A stretch of 23,519 nt of DNA from Paramacrobiotus richtersi (GCA_034698045.1 JAQGAU010000823.1:1-23519); one strand, 5' to 3'; counted from the first letter of the stretch, positions 1 to 11,481 are shown. The notes: generated by a model not told the origin, from the letters alone. Program-made: numbers and translations.

Positions 1-1540
1 ATCAGTCTCCACGCTCCGAGAATCCACATTTAATTACTTCTGTATTAATTACAAAGGTTCAGTGGCACGGGGGTATTTAATACGCCGTCGTGGCACAAAC
101 AAATTTACAGCATCCGCTGACTACAGAGGTACTATTTATCGCATAGCAAAGAAAAAAAATTGCTTACCGGTCAAGCTGTCAGCGGAGCTCACAAATGCCA
201 GATATTCTCCCAATAATTTAAAATCTAAGTAGTTTATAGAGATCTAAAAACAGCAACTCGCACACGCGATCTCCAATCGATTTTGCTTAGGACAGCCGGA
301 AAAAAGTAGAAAACTAGCACTAGCAGTTATGGCGGAAGCACGCTATATATTACAAAGCATTCTACAAAAGCAATAAATTAAAGGTGCGTAGAAAGTTGCA
401 AGGTGACTTGCTATACCTGTGAGCCGGGGAAATAATTAATACTGTAATACAAACACTATCGAACGCTAGTGAACATTGCTATCAGCTTATGTTCACTAGA
501 ATTGTCAATGACATGGACAGATGTTTTCGATACGATGTACCATATTTCTGTACGGTGCTTACTGTAAGTACCTTTTATGCAAGATGTTTTCACTGGACGC
601 AAAACCGAATTTCCGGTGCAAGACACCTTTTCTCACCTATGTTCACTAATTCATTACTGCATTAACCGTTCCGTTGGATGAAAAGATGATTTAACTATGC
701 GCACTAATGATTAATCAACATGAACTGCGATCGGTCGACCGGTAAACAATCAGCAGTAACCGGCAGGGCAATTAACAATCGCTGTCATCATTACAGCGGT
801 TCAGAATAGTGAGTACCCGCCAAAAGGAACTGTGTAAACAATAACAGTACGGGAAAACTGCCACTACAGAAATTTTCTGTGAACTGTAAGGTTTTTTAAA
901 AAGTAATGTTCAAAAAATGTTGACCGTTTATAACTTATGCCAGACTGCATCGATTTTGCCAAATTTGTGCAATTCCGACTTTCTGTTTATGTACGTACCC
1001 GTTTCATTTCGAATTTGAATTGCTACCAGAGTCTTGTAACAAGACTATGCATAGGAGTAATAGGTGTAATTCACAAAACAAGCGAGCAAAGTGTCAGCAA
1101 ACACAAAGAGCCGAAGTGCCGGTTGTCACGTCTAACAAAAGGGTGCCGCTGTGGTCTGACGTATGAGTTTACGCACTCCACCAGTCTACGCGTTCAGTCT
1201 CTCTGACGTAAAGCTGAAAATTGCTGCGAAAAGAAGATTGAGACAGAAATATACAACGAGGTGTTACATGGTAATGATATTTCATAATTTCATTTCATGT
1301 CATTTCATAATTTTTCGATGATAATATGTGGTGTGCTGTGTTCGGCATCAGCATGATGGAGTTTGCCTCAGACCTTCGTAAATTAGCGGGAAATATTTCA
1401 TATGCTTCTCAATGTTTGGTCCCTATATCTCTCCACACGGTAAAAACCTCGAAATATACGCAATTCTGTGCTGTGCGCAGTGCGCACAAGATAACACTGG
1501 ATATTACTAACGACTTATATTTCTTTTGTCTGCGTATATG
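1..1540. other. Gene-free upstream region
   Basis: I find no supportable gene, RNA or mobile element here. The open frames are short (under 120 codons), have no family resemblance, and do not link into plausible splice models. There is a small run of the motif ATTTCAT at about 1278-1312, which looks like simple AT-rich sequence. Confidence 0.5.
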
Positions 1541-1680
1541 CAGCTCTTTGAGACCGTTTGCGTGTTCGATCCAGTCGATAGTAAAAAAAATAGAACGCGT
1601 TCCCACGCATTTATTTGCGATATATTTACTGCTGGCCCAGTTAGATAAGCGAGACAAGTTGTTTGCTGATTAATAAACAG
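1541..1680 (+). repeat. Degenerate dispersed repeat, copy 1
   Basis: This stretch aligns in the same orientation with 12410-12567. The best conserved blocks are GCGTGTTCGATC followed by AGTCGAT, and further on TAAGCGAGACAA. Spacing between blocks is kept with small indels, and identity by eye is roughly 60-70%. Similarity may continue to a CCATTTTTAGAGA block near 1739-1751 (near 12579-12591 in the other copy). The conserved GTTCGATC resembles a tRNA-type B box, so an old SINE is possible, but no convincing A box was seen. A decayed MITE or an unknown repeat is equally possible. Confidence 0.5.
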
Positions 1681-1930
1681 ATTGGGTAAAGGCCGGATCA
1701 TTCATCATAGGAAACTGACGGCAGTTGGTCGTGTTGACCCCATTTTTAGAGATGGCAAAACGGTTTGCTTACTTTTCGCGCAAGGTGCCCTGGGTCCACG
1801 GCTGCATCCAATAAGCTTGTTTAATTTGCCATAAGCTGGGCTAATCACATGATACTGTACTTGTTATTCTCAACGCTGGGCAGTGCTATGCTGACCTGGT
1901 TTGGCGACCCTGGATAAAACTATCCGTTGC

Positions 1931-1937
1931 ATATATA
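1931..1937 (+). promoter_or_regulatory. Possible TATA element for the P450 gene
   Basis: An ATATATA run lies about 140 bp upstream of the P450 start codon. This would allow a 5' UTR of about 110 nt if it is used. The only support is its position and composition; such runs are common in this AT-rich DNA. Confidence 0.25.
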
Positions 1938-2078
1938 CTGCTGTTCGTCAGCTTACACAGAATTATTTTCGTTATGCTGGCAAAGAGACTAATTATTACT
2001 GATTACGAGAACAAGTGTCTCACATAACAGACTGTATGTATGGTGCAATAATCTAATTCAACGCAAACTGTAGCAAAA

Positions 2079-5000
2079 ATGCTTGGTCTTGCTGTTTTAA
2101 TCTTGCTTTTTCTGGTGGCCTTCCTCATTTGCTTCCGAACCTACTTTAACCGGATGTGGGATCGCCTTCAGGGTAAACTGACCATACTATATATAGCTGG
2201 CAGTTTCATTATTACTACTTGTTAATTACAGGTATTGTTCCGCCTGGTCCACTCGCCTTCCCGATTTTCGGAACCGTTGCATTTGATGCTAAACGGCCCG
2301 ATTTGACCTTCCGGAAATGGGCCAAGCAGTATGGAAAAATGTTCTCCTTCTACGTGGGCGACAGATTCTGTGTGGCTGTAACCGATATGAACCTGATTCG
2401 TCGATTGCTGACCGATAGTCGCCTGGCTGGGCGCAGTCAGAAGGGAATCAATCCCATGATGGATGTTGACGTTGTTCACGGTACGGTCCATATACTGCAT
2501 ATAGAACTGAACATAAAATAAGTAATAGTTAATTAAACTATCAAACTAAAGATACTGGACCATGTGATACTTTGTAGAATTACGTACAGATGTAATCGGT
2601 AAACATATCGATTACAGGGATCGTTATGAATGAGGGAGAACAGTGGAAGGAACAACGACGATTTTCCTTGTCGGCTCTGCGTGATTTCGGTACGTGTGAA
2701 CGTTGGTATTATTTCATTTTATAGCTGCAGTTGTGCAAGTATGAATATGCTTTTTTGGCACCCTTGTGAAAAATTTGAGTACCTGGTATATTGGGGCGGC
2801 AGATGCAGTAAACTGAAAATTCTAACGTTGATTAGTATAAAACTATACTGCCCTCGGTGTACATGTTATTATTGTACATATACTATATTATATTGCACAT
2901 TCTACCTGTACATTCAGGTATTAGTACATGTACTGTACATGTCTCAATGATAGACTGCTTTTAAAAGCAGTATTAAATTTAATAACAAAACAATGAATTA
3001 CGAACACCAACTAGGTTAAAAGTAAGTAAATGAATATGAACATTACGCATGTACATGTCCTATTCTCGTACTAATTTTACATGAATACGTATGTATTGTG
3101 TTATATATATGTACAGTTGCAATGCTGCAGTTCTTGCACTGTAAACTAGCCTAATTTTGTAACTCTGTTAACAAAGAAGTGTTTACCGTAGGGTTCGGAA
3201 AAAAGGGTGGAGAAGACAAAATTCAACGGCAAGCAGAAAACCTTCTGGAGACCTTCAAGCGCCACTCTGGGCAGCCGTTTAATCCACGCCTTCCCCTGGC
3301 TAACGCAGGTATGGACTTCATACGTTTCCTTAATAACTCTTTGTAACCGTTGCACAGGCATTACGATCTTTTGCAGACTTTTTTAACGCCCACTATTATT
3401 CAGTAGAACCGTTGTATCACGAAGCTCTTTCTTTTCAAAGAAACATCTTTATTTACGCGTAGGATTATAATCTAGTGCAGCAGGCGTTTGAGCTGAAGTT
3501 AACTTTTTTATTTCCCCAGACTTAATGGCCGTGCTAAAGTAACATCGTGTGGGTTTCGTTAGTAGAAATGTAAGTTGCAATCAAAATGCGAAATTTATTC
3601 AAAGACTTAATTACGTCACGGTTAGGAGTAACCAACGGTACAACCCGAAACTGTTTGTAGTAACCAGAAATGTGACGTGTTTCGTTAAGTGCACCGTTTA
3701 AGGACTAAGTGCCATGAAAAGGCAAAATCCTTAATTCATTGCATCGTTATAATTAGTGTCAAATGTGATTGCCTCTATGCTGTTTGGAGAAACCCTCGAC
3801 GAAAGCGACCCGCGCTTCAAAATGTTCGTTGAGAATAACAGCAAGAATCTCCAGGAAGCTTTCGGGGTTGCCACTATGGAAAAGTATCCATGGTTGCGTT
3901 ACATTCCGCCTTTTTCCAAACGATTTGAAAGACTAACCAATCGGGTTAGTGTTTATCGTATTATTATGCTTCCAAACCGGTAGCAATATTGTAAATTAAA
4001 TGTATAAACTGTGATCACGTTGTTGTTACAAAGTAAAATCACACGCGGTTGTAATTTTCTACACTGATGCAGACTTTGCTCATGCATCTTTCAGGTCAAA
4101 GAGGCTTTCGGTGTATTGAACGATATGGCGATGGATCATAAAAAAGACTTTGACAAGGATAACATCCGGGATTATATTGATGCTTTCATCCAAATGCAAA
4201 ACAAGGGTGCAGCGTCCTTCACTGATGAGCAGTTAGTGCGAAACTTGGGCGATATTTACATCGGTATCTATCGAAAGTTTGTTTGTGCTGTTACTAACAC
4301 ATGTTTCGGTCATAATGGTAACTGTTTACTTTGCAGCGGGTTTTGAAACGACTACTACTTTTCTAAAATGGGCTGTTATCTACATGATTCAATTCCCTGA
4401 AGTTCAGCGCAAAATGCAGGCGGAAATTGACCAGGTCATGGGACAGCGGTTTCCCACTTACGCTGATAAGCAAAACTGCCCGTATACCGATGCGGTCATC
4501 ACCGAGATGTTCCGGATGTCAACGTTTTTTGTTCCGTTCGGTGTACCTCACCGTGCGCTGGAGGATATGGAAGTGGATGGATTTCGCATTCCAAAAGGTA
4601 ATTTTCGATTACTGGCTAACACTTCACATTCCGTACAGATTCATTATGTGTTCTTCATCGTATCCTTGTAGATACGGAAGTGTGGCCCGTTCTTACTCAC
4701 TGCTTTTCCGATCCTCAAAAATGGGACCGACCTGAGGAGTTTATGCCTGAACGTTTTCTGGATAAGGACGGCAAGACCATTCAGAGCTTGGTGGACGAAG
4801 TACAACCATTTCTCGTCGGTAAGCACCTCAATTGCAAAATTTTTGGAGTGATTAATATAGATATTTTAACTTCTCCATTTTGATAAAGTTCTTTAGCCGT
4901 GTAGTCAGATCTTGCGATACATGTAGTATAATATTATCTTCTGAGAACGATATCTACGCAGCAGTCAATGGTCCACTGAAATTTTGTAAGTACGGTAAAT

Positions 5001-5405
5001 ACGGCGTGTACTACTGTATGTATTTAGCTGATCTGTCAGTTACAAATCGCAACCCGATATTCTTTCGACTGCTCTTTCAGGAAAACGGGCTTGCTTGGGA
5101 GAACCATTGGCGCGAATGGAAGCGTTCGTCTTCTTGACAGCAATTGCTCAAAAGTTTACATTACTGCCTGATGCCCAGAGCCCACCATCACTAGAGCCAG
5201 CTGTGGGATCCTGTAAGTTGAGCTTTTGTTGGTCATTCCATTTCACTGACTACTGAGGGTTGTTAATACAGAAAAGTTATACTTGTTTACGTAAGCTGTC
5301 AAGCACGGCAAACAAGACGGCTGTGTTACGCCGACGCGAATATATTATTTTACAGTGCTCCGAAATCCGAAAAACTTCGAAATCGTCGCAGCCGCAAGAT
5401 CGTAA
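2079..5405 (+). CDS. Cytochrome P450, CYP2-type microsomal monooxygenase
   Basis: Ten exons join to 492 codons: 2079-2172, 2232-2480, 2618-2689, 3192-3308, 3757-3944, 4095-4263, 4337-4597, 4672-4818, 5081-5212 and 5356-5405 (TAA). All introns are GT-AG and phase 1, except the fifth (phase 0). The first 20 residues are a hydrophobic ER anchor, followed by a proline hinge (PPGP). Helix C has W124xxxR128. Helix I reads AGFETT (297-302). ExxR is E353/R356, and PERF is at 409-412. The haem loop is FLVGKRACLG (430-439), with C437 as the iron ligand. These are the canonical P450 signatures at normal spacing, and the length is typical. The family oxidises small hydrophobic substrates on the ER membrane using electrons from P450 reductase; the substrate here cannot be told. 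The last short exon is chosen because reading on past 5212 gives an atypical tail, whereas the splice gives a CYP2-like C-terminus (NPKNFEIV). The gene looks intact. Confidence 0.93.
2864..3118. repeat. GTACAT-rich low-complexity DNA in P450 intron 3
   Basis: Intron 3 of the P450 gene (2690-3191) carries many copies of TGTACAT/GTACATG and related pieces, with ATATAT runs. Because GTACAT overlaps its own reverse complement (ATGTAC), the segment is rich in small palindromes. No coding potential or splice signals are seen inside it. It is best read as simple-sequence DNA. Confidence 0.45.
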
Positions 5406-5437
5406 ACCCTACGGATTGTCGCGAATCTTCGTATGAC

Positions 5438-5540
5438 AATGGGACCGACCTGACGAGTCCATGCCCTAAAGATTTTTGGATAAGGATGTAATTTACAAAA
5501 TATTTGCTAGTTCAGTGGATTGCATTTTTAGTTGGTAAGC
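5438..5540 (+). pseudogene. Relic of P450 exon 8
   Basis: Just 32 bp after the P450 stop codon, the sequence aatgggaccgacctga (5438-5453) repeats bases from exon 8 of the same gene exactly. It continues with matches to the exon 8 [14 protein letters not shown] segment (GAGT..ATGCC, then TTTTGGATAAGGA). It ends at a GTTGGTAAGC that corresponds to the exon 8 end plus its donor (GTCGGTAAGC). The interval from GATAAGG to GGTAAGC is 62 bp here against 64 bp in exon 8, so the copy is nearly full length at its 3' half. It is not functional: the frame runs through stops and the middle is heavily diverged. I see no copies of neighbouring exons around it, so this is a lone exon remnant from a decayed tandem duplicate or a local rearrangement. 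Confidence 0.8.
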
Positions 5541-7155
5541 CGTTTTTGTTGATACATACGCGGAGGTGTTAAGTCTGAGTTCAATTGTAGACGTCTGTAC
5601 ATAATCTATAGTAAACTAAACCATAGTTACTGGTAATTTTGTCGTTTTTACATCTGCTCGCGAAATCCACCTTACGTTGATTACTTCTGTCATTATTTTT
5701 GCCTAACCGAGATATGTACAGCAGGTTTCTGTTGATTGACTGGGTTGCTGAACAAATCCGAATTGTTTTTGTTGTAATCGTACCATATACATAATGTAAC
5801 AACGCATGATAAATCCAGTAATTCTCCCACTGCATAGATGCATTTATCGAACTTGATTTGGCTAACAACACCTCAGTATCGGTGGATGAGTTAGATTTTT
5901 GGCGTTGTTTGTGGGAACAAAATTCCAGATTTTGAGCTGCTTCCTTATGTTATAATTATATCTGAGAAATTCCTAAATGTAGAAAGAGCACGTGCACATG
6001 ATTATGTGAGCATGAGTAAAGGAATTTATAGAGTGTTTATCGCGGTTCGATGATGAGCTAATTAGCTTATTCTGCATCTCAGTAAGCAGATTGCATTTCT
6101 GCGTAAACAAAAATATTAATAAACTGTTTTCCGCTTTGCTGTTTTGTACAGTGGAAATACTTGTGTACTGCTGTAGCCTGTAGGTTTCGTAGAAACATAG
6201 TAAACGTGCAGTAAATCCCCAAGGCTAGCTGAAAACTGATATGTTACGTAGCGTACTCATATAGTACGTGTATATGTAAGTGCTAGCAGTATCCAGAGTT
6301 ACTATACCGTGTAAGTATTACATAGATGTATATTCGTGCACTTGGGTGGGCACTCGCGTAAGTGTTTTTGCTTTTTAATGTTGAGGTGTCTGCTATTGAA
6401 GTTGCCGTGAAGAGATGCATAATTATGTACTGTAACTACATGTACTGATAAAGGTACTTACATTTCTGCATAAGCGGCATGTGCCGCTTATGCAATACCG
6501 CTTATATACCCAACACATAATACGTAACATACTGCAGGTATACCACAAGTATACTTTGTATCAGTCTTCGAAACGTCGACGCCGCATATTCCCACTACCG
6601 TATAGAGGATACTCATACTCAAACGTTACTCCTTTGACTCAAACACCTGTTCCCGATGTAACCTGCCAATGGTATATTGCGCCAGGCTGGCGCTTTCTGT
6701 TTCAATGTTACTGTACGCACGATTCGAAACATAGTTATACCTTTTCGCATGGAAACTTTGTCCACAAATAAGCATCGTCGTAGTATGATCGTTCTTCATG
6801 GGCATGCCACCATGGAACCCGCATAGAAGTACATATACATATATATGCAGTATGTACTTTCATCCTTGCCGCATGTTATTGTGCTGAATGTAAGCCATGT
6901 TAAGATAATCGTCTCCACGCTTGAAAATGCACTGGAATGCATTAACCATACGTAGAGTTGTTTCAAACAGCTCGTCGTGTTCGGCACTGATGTAATTTTT
7001 TTCGTGACCAGCGGCGCGATAACATAAATTAAGGTAACAATTAATACCTCGTCCACATTACAAATATATAATTAAACAATCTCGCAATCACATGTGATAG
7101 AAAAAGTTAGTTAATCGGTATGCGAGGACGGTGGCTGAACATTTCGGTCTGTCAT
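5541..7155. other. Intergenic region between convergent P450 and lipocalin genes
   Basis: The P450 (+) and the double lipocalin (-) converge on this stretch. No exon with family resemblance was found on either strand. It contains one perfect 13-bp-armed palindrome (6467-6494), annotated separately, and patches of TGTAC/TACGTA-rich sequence. It must hold the 3' UTRs of both genes, but I could not pick a convincing AATAAA signal for either. Confidence 0.45.
6467..6494. repeat. Perfect 13-bp palindrome with 2-nt spacer
   Basis: The arms TGCATAAGCGGCA (6467-6479) and TGCCGCTTATGCA (6482-6494) are exact reverse complements separated by TG. The palindrome is followed by a partial third copy of the motif, CCGCTTATATA, at about 6498-6508. 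It lies in non-coding DNA between two convergent genes. It could be a binding site for a dimeric protein or a trace of a mobile element end; no function can be assigned from sequence. Confidence 0.8.
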
Positions 7156-10100
7156 TTATGGGCTCGCGGCTTGGAGATATCCATCGATGTGCTTCTGCAT
7201 GCACTCGGGGGGATTGACAAAGGGGCACGTCGGCTTGGACGGGGTATGTATAATCTGCATGACATCCGTGGCGCTGCAACCAAACTTGCTGAAGAATGAA
7301 TTCTCCAGTGCATCCGTTGCATCTTTGTCGGCTTGCGACATAGTCTGGGGGTTGGTTTTGATCATGTGCACCACCGTGGGTTTGTCGCACTGTCCTGTTT
7401 GGCTATTGACTGCCTCGCATCCATAGTACAGAATGGTGTTGCCGTCTGCGCGTAAGGTCGACAGGCTAATAGGTTCTGCAAAAAGAATGAGTTAATTGTA
7501 GTGGAAACGGCTGTGATCCGGTTGACGGCGATATGTTCCGAAGATCTTGGACTAGTTAATCCGTGCGACAGATTTGTTTTGTGCTTGGTGCATGTTGCAC
7601 ACAGATCTGACGCTTGTCAAATGCTGCATCATGCTATTCGCAGCGAACAGAGATGTCGATCGCATACGAATACTGTAGCTACACCAGCATCTTACTTCGC
7701 TTGTAACATGATAGTGCGATCTTTTTAGTACTTACGAGGAGCTCCGTTTGCAGTGTATGGAATGATCAAGCCGCTCATAACTCCGTTCGAGCCTTGTATA
7801 AAAACGAGGAAGCCATTGACACATACAGTGGAGGTCAAGCTGGCGTAGTTTGCGTACTGGACCGTGTACGTGCGACCCGTAATATTGCTCAAGGGCATTT
7901 GCGATGCTCCAATATTCGTAAAGATGACGACCTGGTTTCCTGGACTGGCTTCAGGGGCATATGATCTCCGCCACACGTAATAGTTCCCAGCAAACTTTCA
8001 AAAGAAAAACGCGATATTAAACTGACATTATTAACTGACACTGCTGTACTATAGTTAGCCGGTAGCTTACCACGTTTGCATCAACATTTGCTGGAGAAGG
8101 TATGGAAACTGGCCACTTGCATCCCGATGGTGAGGTGCCATATGATACACTTGAAGGGGTGACTGGTGGTGATGGACCTAGAACCAGCGCAGGTCTCCTG
8201 CCTGCAGCAAGTTTTTATCATTTAACATAAACGTTTACCTGTGCCTGAAGATGAGGTGTTGACACTGTTTTTCATTCCTTGGATGTCCGCCGCGATACAG
8301 AACGGCGCGTCAACAAAGGGACAGAACGGTGCGCTGTCCGCGAAGGTGTTTTTGGGGATGTTGTCGACGGTGACGCAGTACTTGGAGAAGATGGAGTTGA
8401 TGATGGCATCGAAAGCCGCCAGCTGAGTGGCGGATAGTTGATCTGGACGCATTCGGGTTTCCGCAAAAATTCCCGGCTTGGTGCACAGGCCATTTATCCC
8501 CGAACGGGCGCACGAGTAGTGGACCATTAAATTCTGATAATCGTGGTAAAGAACCGTGTAATGAGTGGGCACTACAAATAATCTTAAGCTATAGCGCCAA
8601 CCACAGAAATCCATTTTCTGGAGTTACGTCTGTTTACTGAACACAATTGCGGCGAAAGTTTAAAGCATTTTATTTGAACATTGAACGTTTTATCGAGCCT
8701 TTGAAACCTAAAAATAAATGCGCATATACTGTATTCATATACAATAGCCGCGCGTTCTTGCACATTCAGCTCGGAAGTATGCTTGTAAGTTTATAAGAGT
8801 TTCGGAATCATTCAAAATTAGTTTAAACTGTCGGAATTTCTGGACTTTGCCGCAGGGAAACAATCACTGCAGTCAGTATAACGAGAAGGCTACCAAAATT
8901 AATAGTGATACAAATACATCAGTAAGTACATGTAAACAGACCGTAGACCGCCATGTAAAACGGTCGCATTAACGGATCTGTAATTTTTCACAAATCATTT
9001 TGTCTATGAATTTTTGTTCTGCTTAAATATGAAGCACTGCAACTCATGCACTAGCAATACTAAACACGTTACAAAACAGACGGCAGTAATTACTGCATGT
9101 CCGAATATGCAGTACTTTCTATAATTGTTCTCCAGTTGTAACCATATACCGGCATACAAGCTTTTCAAAAATTTCGCTTCCTCATGTTTCAAGAAAAATA
9201 AAAAGTTTGTAAAAGTACAACTAATTGTAAGAGTGACTGAAAGCCTCTCTCAGGAGCGGAAAGTTTAAAAAACGGTTTCAACAACTTTCCTGCTTTTCTC
9301 TTACTCATTCTGCAGCGTCACCTAGTGCGTAATTAATGAGCCGACATCAAGACCGCCTTCAGGTAGTCAACCTCACCGTTTCGCTCACAGTACGTAACAA
9401 CTTATACCGTTTTGCTGATGCTCTGCTTATTGCATGCTGACCGTTTACTTACGCATGACATAGTTGTTATCCGACGCTCCTTCATCACCAATTTCCTCTC
9501 CATTAGGCAGGTACATTCCCGTCCAGAACTGATTCTGGCATGTGGTAGTAGTACTGCCGTAACCGGAAGTGCTGCCGCTGTTCGAATTCGGTTGCAGTGC
9601 TATCGCCCGCCATTGGAGGAACGCCGGGAGGCCGCTGATTGGCTCCACAATCTGCCCGACTGTGTTGAACTGGATGCGGGGATTGGTTCCCAGTGGCTTG
9701 CCCATCAGGCGGTAGATGTACCAAATCCCGTCAACCTGCAACCAACCGGCTTTTGCGTTAGAATCTATCTTGGTTTCTTGTAGATAAGCGAACGATTTTT
9801 AATGTTAACTCAAGGAAGCCGAATTTAATGGCTCATTACCGATATGTGCTAACTAACAGAAATGCCTTGTTACAAACACGGGTAACGGTTTAATAGTCTT
9901 TGTGCTAGTCACTTATCGATAGTTAACCCGCTAGATGGGTCATTTTTATTTGGCAAAGCCCAGCTGTAAGATACAAGTAAAGTAACAAACAAAACAATTT
10001 GCCCGGTAAACCAACCTGCGATGGGGTGTCTCCGCCGATCGGCTGTATGACATTTGGCAGCGCAGGGGTGCACTGCTGCGCATGGGTGCACCCGGCTGGA

Positions 10101-10191
10101 AAAGGCAGAACTTCGGTGATATGTAATGCAACCTTTTTATCAATCTGTACATACCTGATATTAGTAGAATCCATAACAACTGACAGCGCAT
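7156..10191 (-). CDS. Secreted protein with two lipocalin-like domains
   Basis: Seven exons join to 472 codons: 10191-10155, 10095-10016, 9735-9453, 8571-8239, 8177-8071, 7994-7736 and 7475-7156 (TAA). Residues 1-18, MRCQLLWILLISAGCTHA, form a classic signal peptide. Domain 1 has the three lipocalin conserved regions: G42xWY near the mature N-terminus, D144-Y145 then C154 (YHDYQNLMVHYSC), and R173..LSATQLAAFDAI before the C-terminal helix. A Ser/Thr/Pro/Gly-rich linker (about 236-262) leads to domain 2. That domain begins FAGNYY (281-286), has a strand ILYYGC ending at C386, and ends in a matching helix (MSQADKDATDALENSF). Lipocalins are extracellular beta-barrels that carry hydrophobic ligands, and the many cysteines fit a disulfide-bonded secreted protein. 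Domain 2 lacks the GxW tryptophan and is the less certain half. Exon 5 could start at 8201 instead, adding 8 residues, but that leaves an intron of only 37 bp. Confidence 0.85.
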
Positions 10192-10300
10192 CCTTAATTA
10201 GTTGCGAAATTACCCAAATCAGCTGCACGATTCACATGTATACGTAAGAAAAATCGGAGCAGTAAAAGTGACGAACTTTTCAGACAGAAAATGTGTCTGT

Positions 10301-10320
10301 TGTCTGTTTGCGAACAGACA
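10301..10320. promoter_or_regulatory. Inverted repeat upstream of the lipocalin gene
   Basis: TGTCTGTT (10301-10308) and AACAGACA (10313-10320) are perfect 8-bp inverted arms separated by TGCG, about 110 bp upstream of the lipocalin start codon. Related pieces (CAGACAGA and TGTCTGT) lie just before it at 10281-10300. Position and dyad symmetry make it a candidate binding site for a dimeric transcription factor, or a small hairpin in the 5' leader. The factor is unknown. Confidence 0.35.
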
Positions 10321-11424
10321 ATATCAGTGACAAGGCTCTATTTCAATCTCACTGGCTGTTTATCTCGACGGTGAGCGGATGTCCTCAAGGCAATCCTGAC
10401 CTGCACCTTGCAAAGGCCAATGTTTACTTGAGCTAGCATCCATATCGGCGCCGTCCGAGTCTAGAAATCGCCATAATTATGAACGATGTTGCAGCTCGAG
10501 CGTTTCATCGAGTGCGAATCAATTTCCGGGCTCTGAGTGACCAACATTAATCGCTTTCACAACCGTGAGAGGTTGGCTAGCACCACGGTAACAGTAATCA
10601 GTAATAAGCTGCTGTGGTGCTACGGAAAAACTTCGTGTATCCACTGACTTTATTGTCGCATACCATTGGAAAAAAATGCCGGTAAAGCTGACTGCGAAGT
10701 TCACAGCCTTCCAAACTTTATTATACGCGGACCTTTTGCAACGGTTTGGCAAAATTTTAGTTTCATCCGTCTGTTTATACAACAATATCTGTTCGGGTTT
10801 GTATTATTCGAACACCATAATATCTCTAGTCTCTAGATTTAAACATTTCTACGTCTCGGATTCCGCCGTTTCGAACTACATTTTTATCTTTCAGTTTATG
10901 AGGATCTAGTCAATGCAGGTCCGAAGACATTTAGTCAAGGGTGTGCAGTACGGAGAGTTTTTGCCAAAATTCCAGATCTGAAATTTTTTATCGAGCTTTG
11001 AAGTTTTTAGAAACAGTGATTACAGGTGGCGCATACGTAGTAATTCGTTTAACATTCAGTCAAGCCAATAGGCAAAACAAACTTGAACCGATACCAAACC
11101 GACAGATATTTTAATATGAGCGGAACCGGGGAACTATGTGCAGGACATCACAAACATGCTGTTTTAATAACGAGGGGAGCGCCGATTACTCAAAATTACG
11201 TTTCTATAGGAAGTGAAGTTTAGATTAAAGTGAAATTTAATTCTTTATGAATGTTGATTAACGATTTATTACGCAACGATCCTTATGTGTAGTAACCAGA
11301 TGTTCGAAATAAACGTTTTGGAATTAGCACCAACATTTGGGCGTCCGCCTGTGGCTAGCTCTGCTATCCGATAAAATACCACACTGCAGTATGAAAAGAT
11401 GCGCTATGGTTGCAATAATAATCT
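10321..11424. other. Non-coding region upstream of the lipocalin gene
   Basis: This presumably holds the promoter of the minus-strand lipocalin gene. Open frames are all short and show no family similarity or linked splice sites. No RNA gene or mobile element was recognised. Confidence 0.4.
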
Positions 11425-11481
11425 CGCAAAAACGATCAGTTCAAAATCGGTCAGTGATTTTTTGCACTGATCGTTTTTGCG
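11425..11481. repeat. Hairpin with perfect 16-bp arms
   Basis: CGCAAAAACGATCAGT (11425-11440) and ACTGATCGTTTTTGCG (11466-11481) are exact reverse complements around a 25-nt loop. The loop itself contains TCAGTGAT, a near copy of the arm interior. Exact arms imply either recent origin or constraint. It could be an extruding hairpin, a fragment of an inverted-repeat transposon, or a structured transcript; the loop is too short to hold a gene. Confidence 0.8.

Noticed and set aside
937..1206. 89-codon open frame upstream of the P450
   Set aside because: No motif, no linked splice sites and no family resemblance; its length is expected by chance on six frames.
1559..1575. tRNA gene suggested by the B-box-like GTTCGATCC
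   Set aside because: No A box, cloverleaf arms or acceptor stem could be paired around it.
1326..1701. Overlapping open frames on both strands
   Set aside because: They lie over the dispersed repeat and read in several frames on both strands with no domain; typical of non-coding DNA.
5213..5256. P450 frame continuing past 5212 to a TGA at 5254-5256
   Set aside because: The read-through tail is atypical for the family. A consensus donor (GTAAGT) at 5213 spliced to the acceptor at 5355 gives a tail ending like other CYP2-type proteins, so a tenth exon is preferred.
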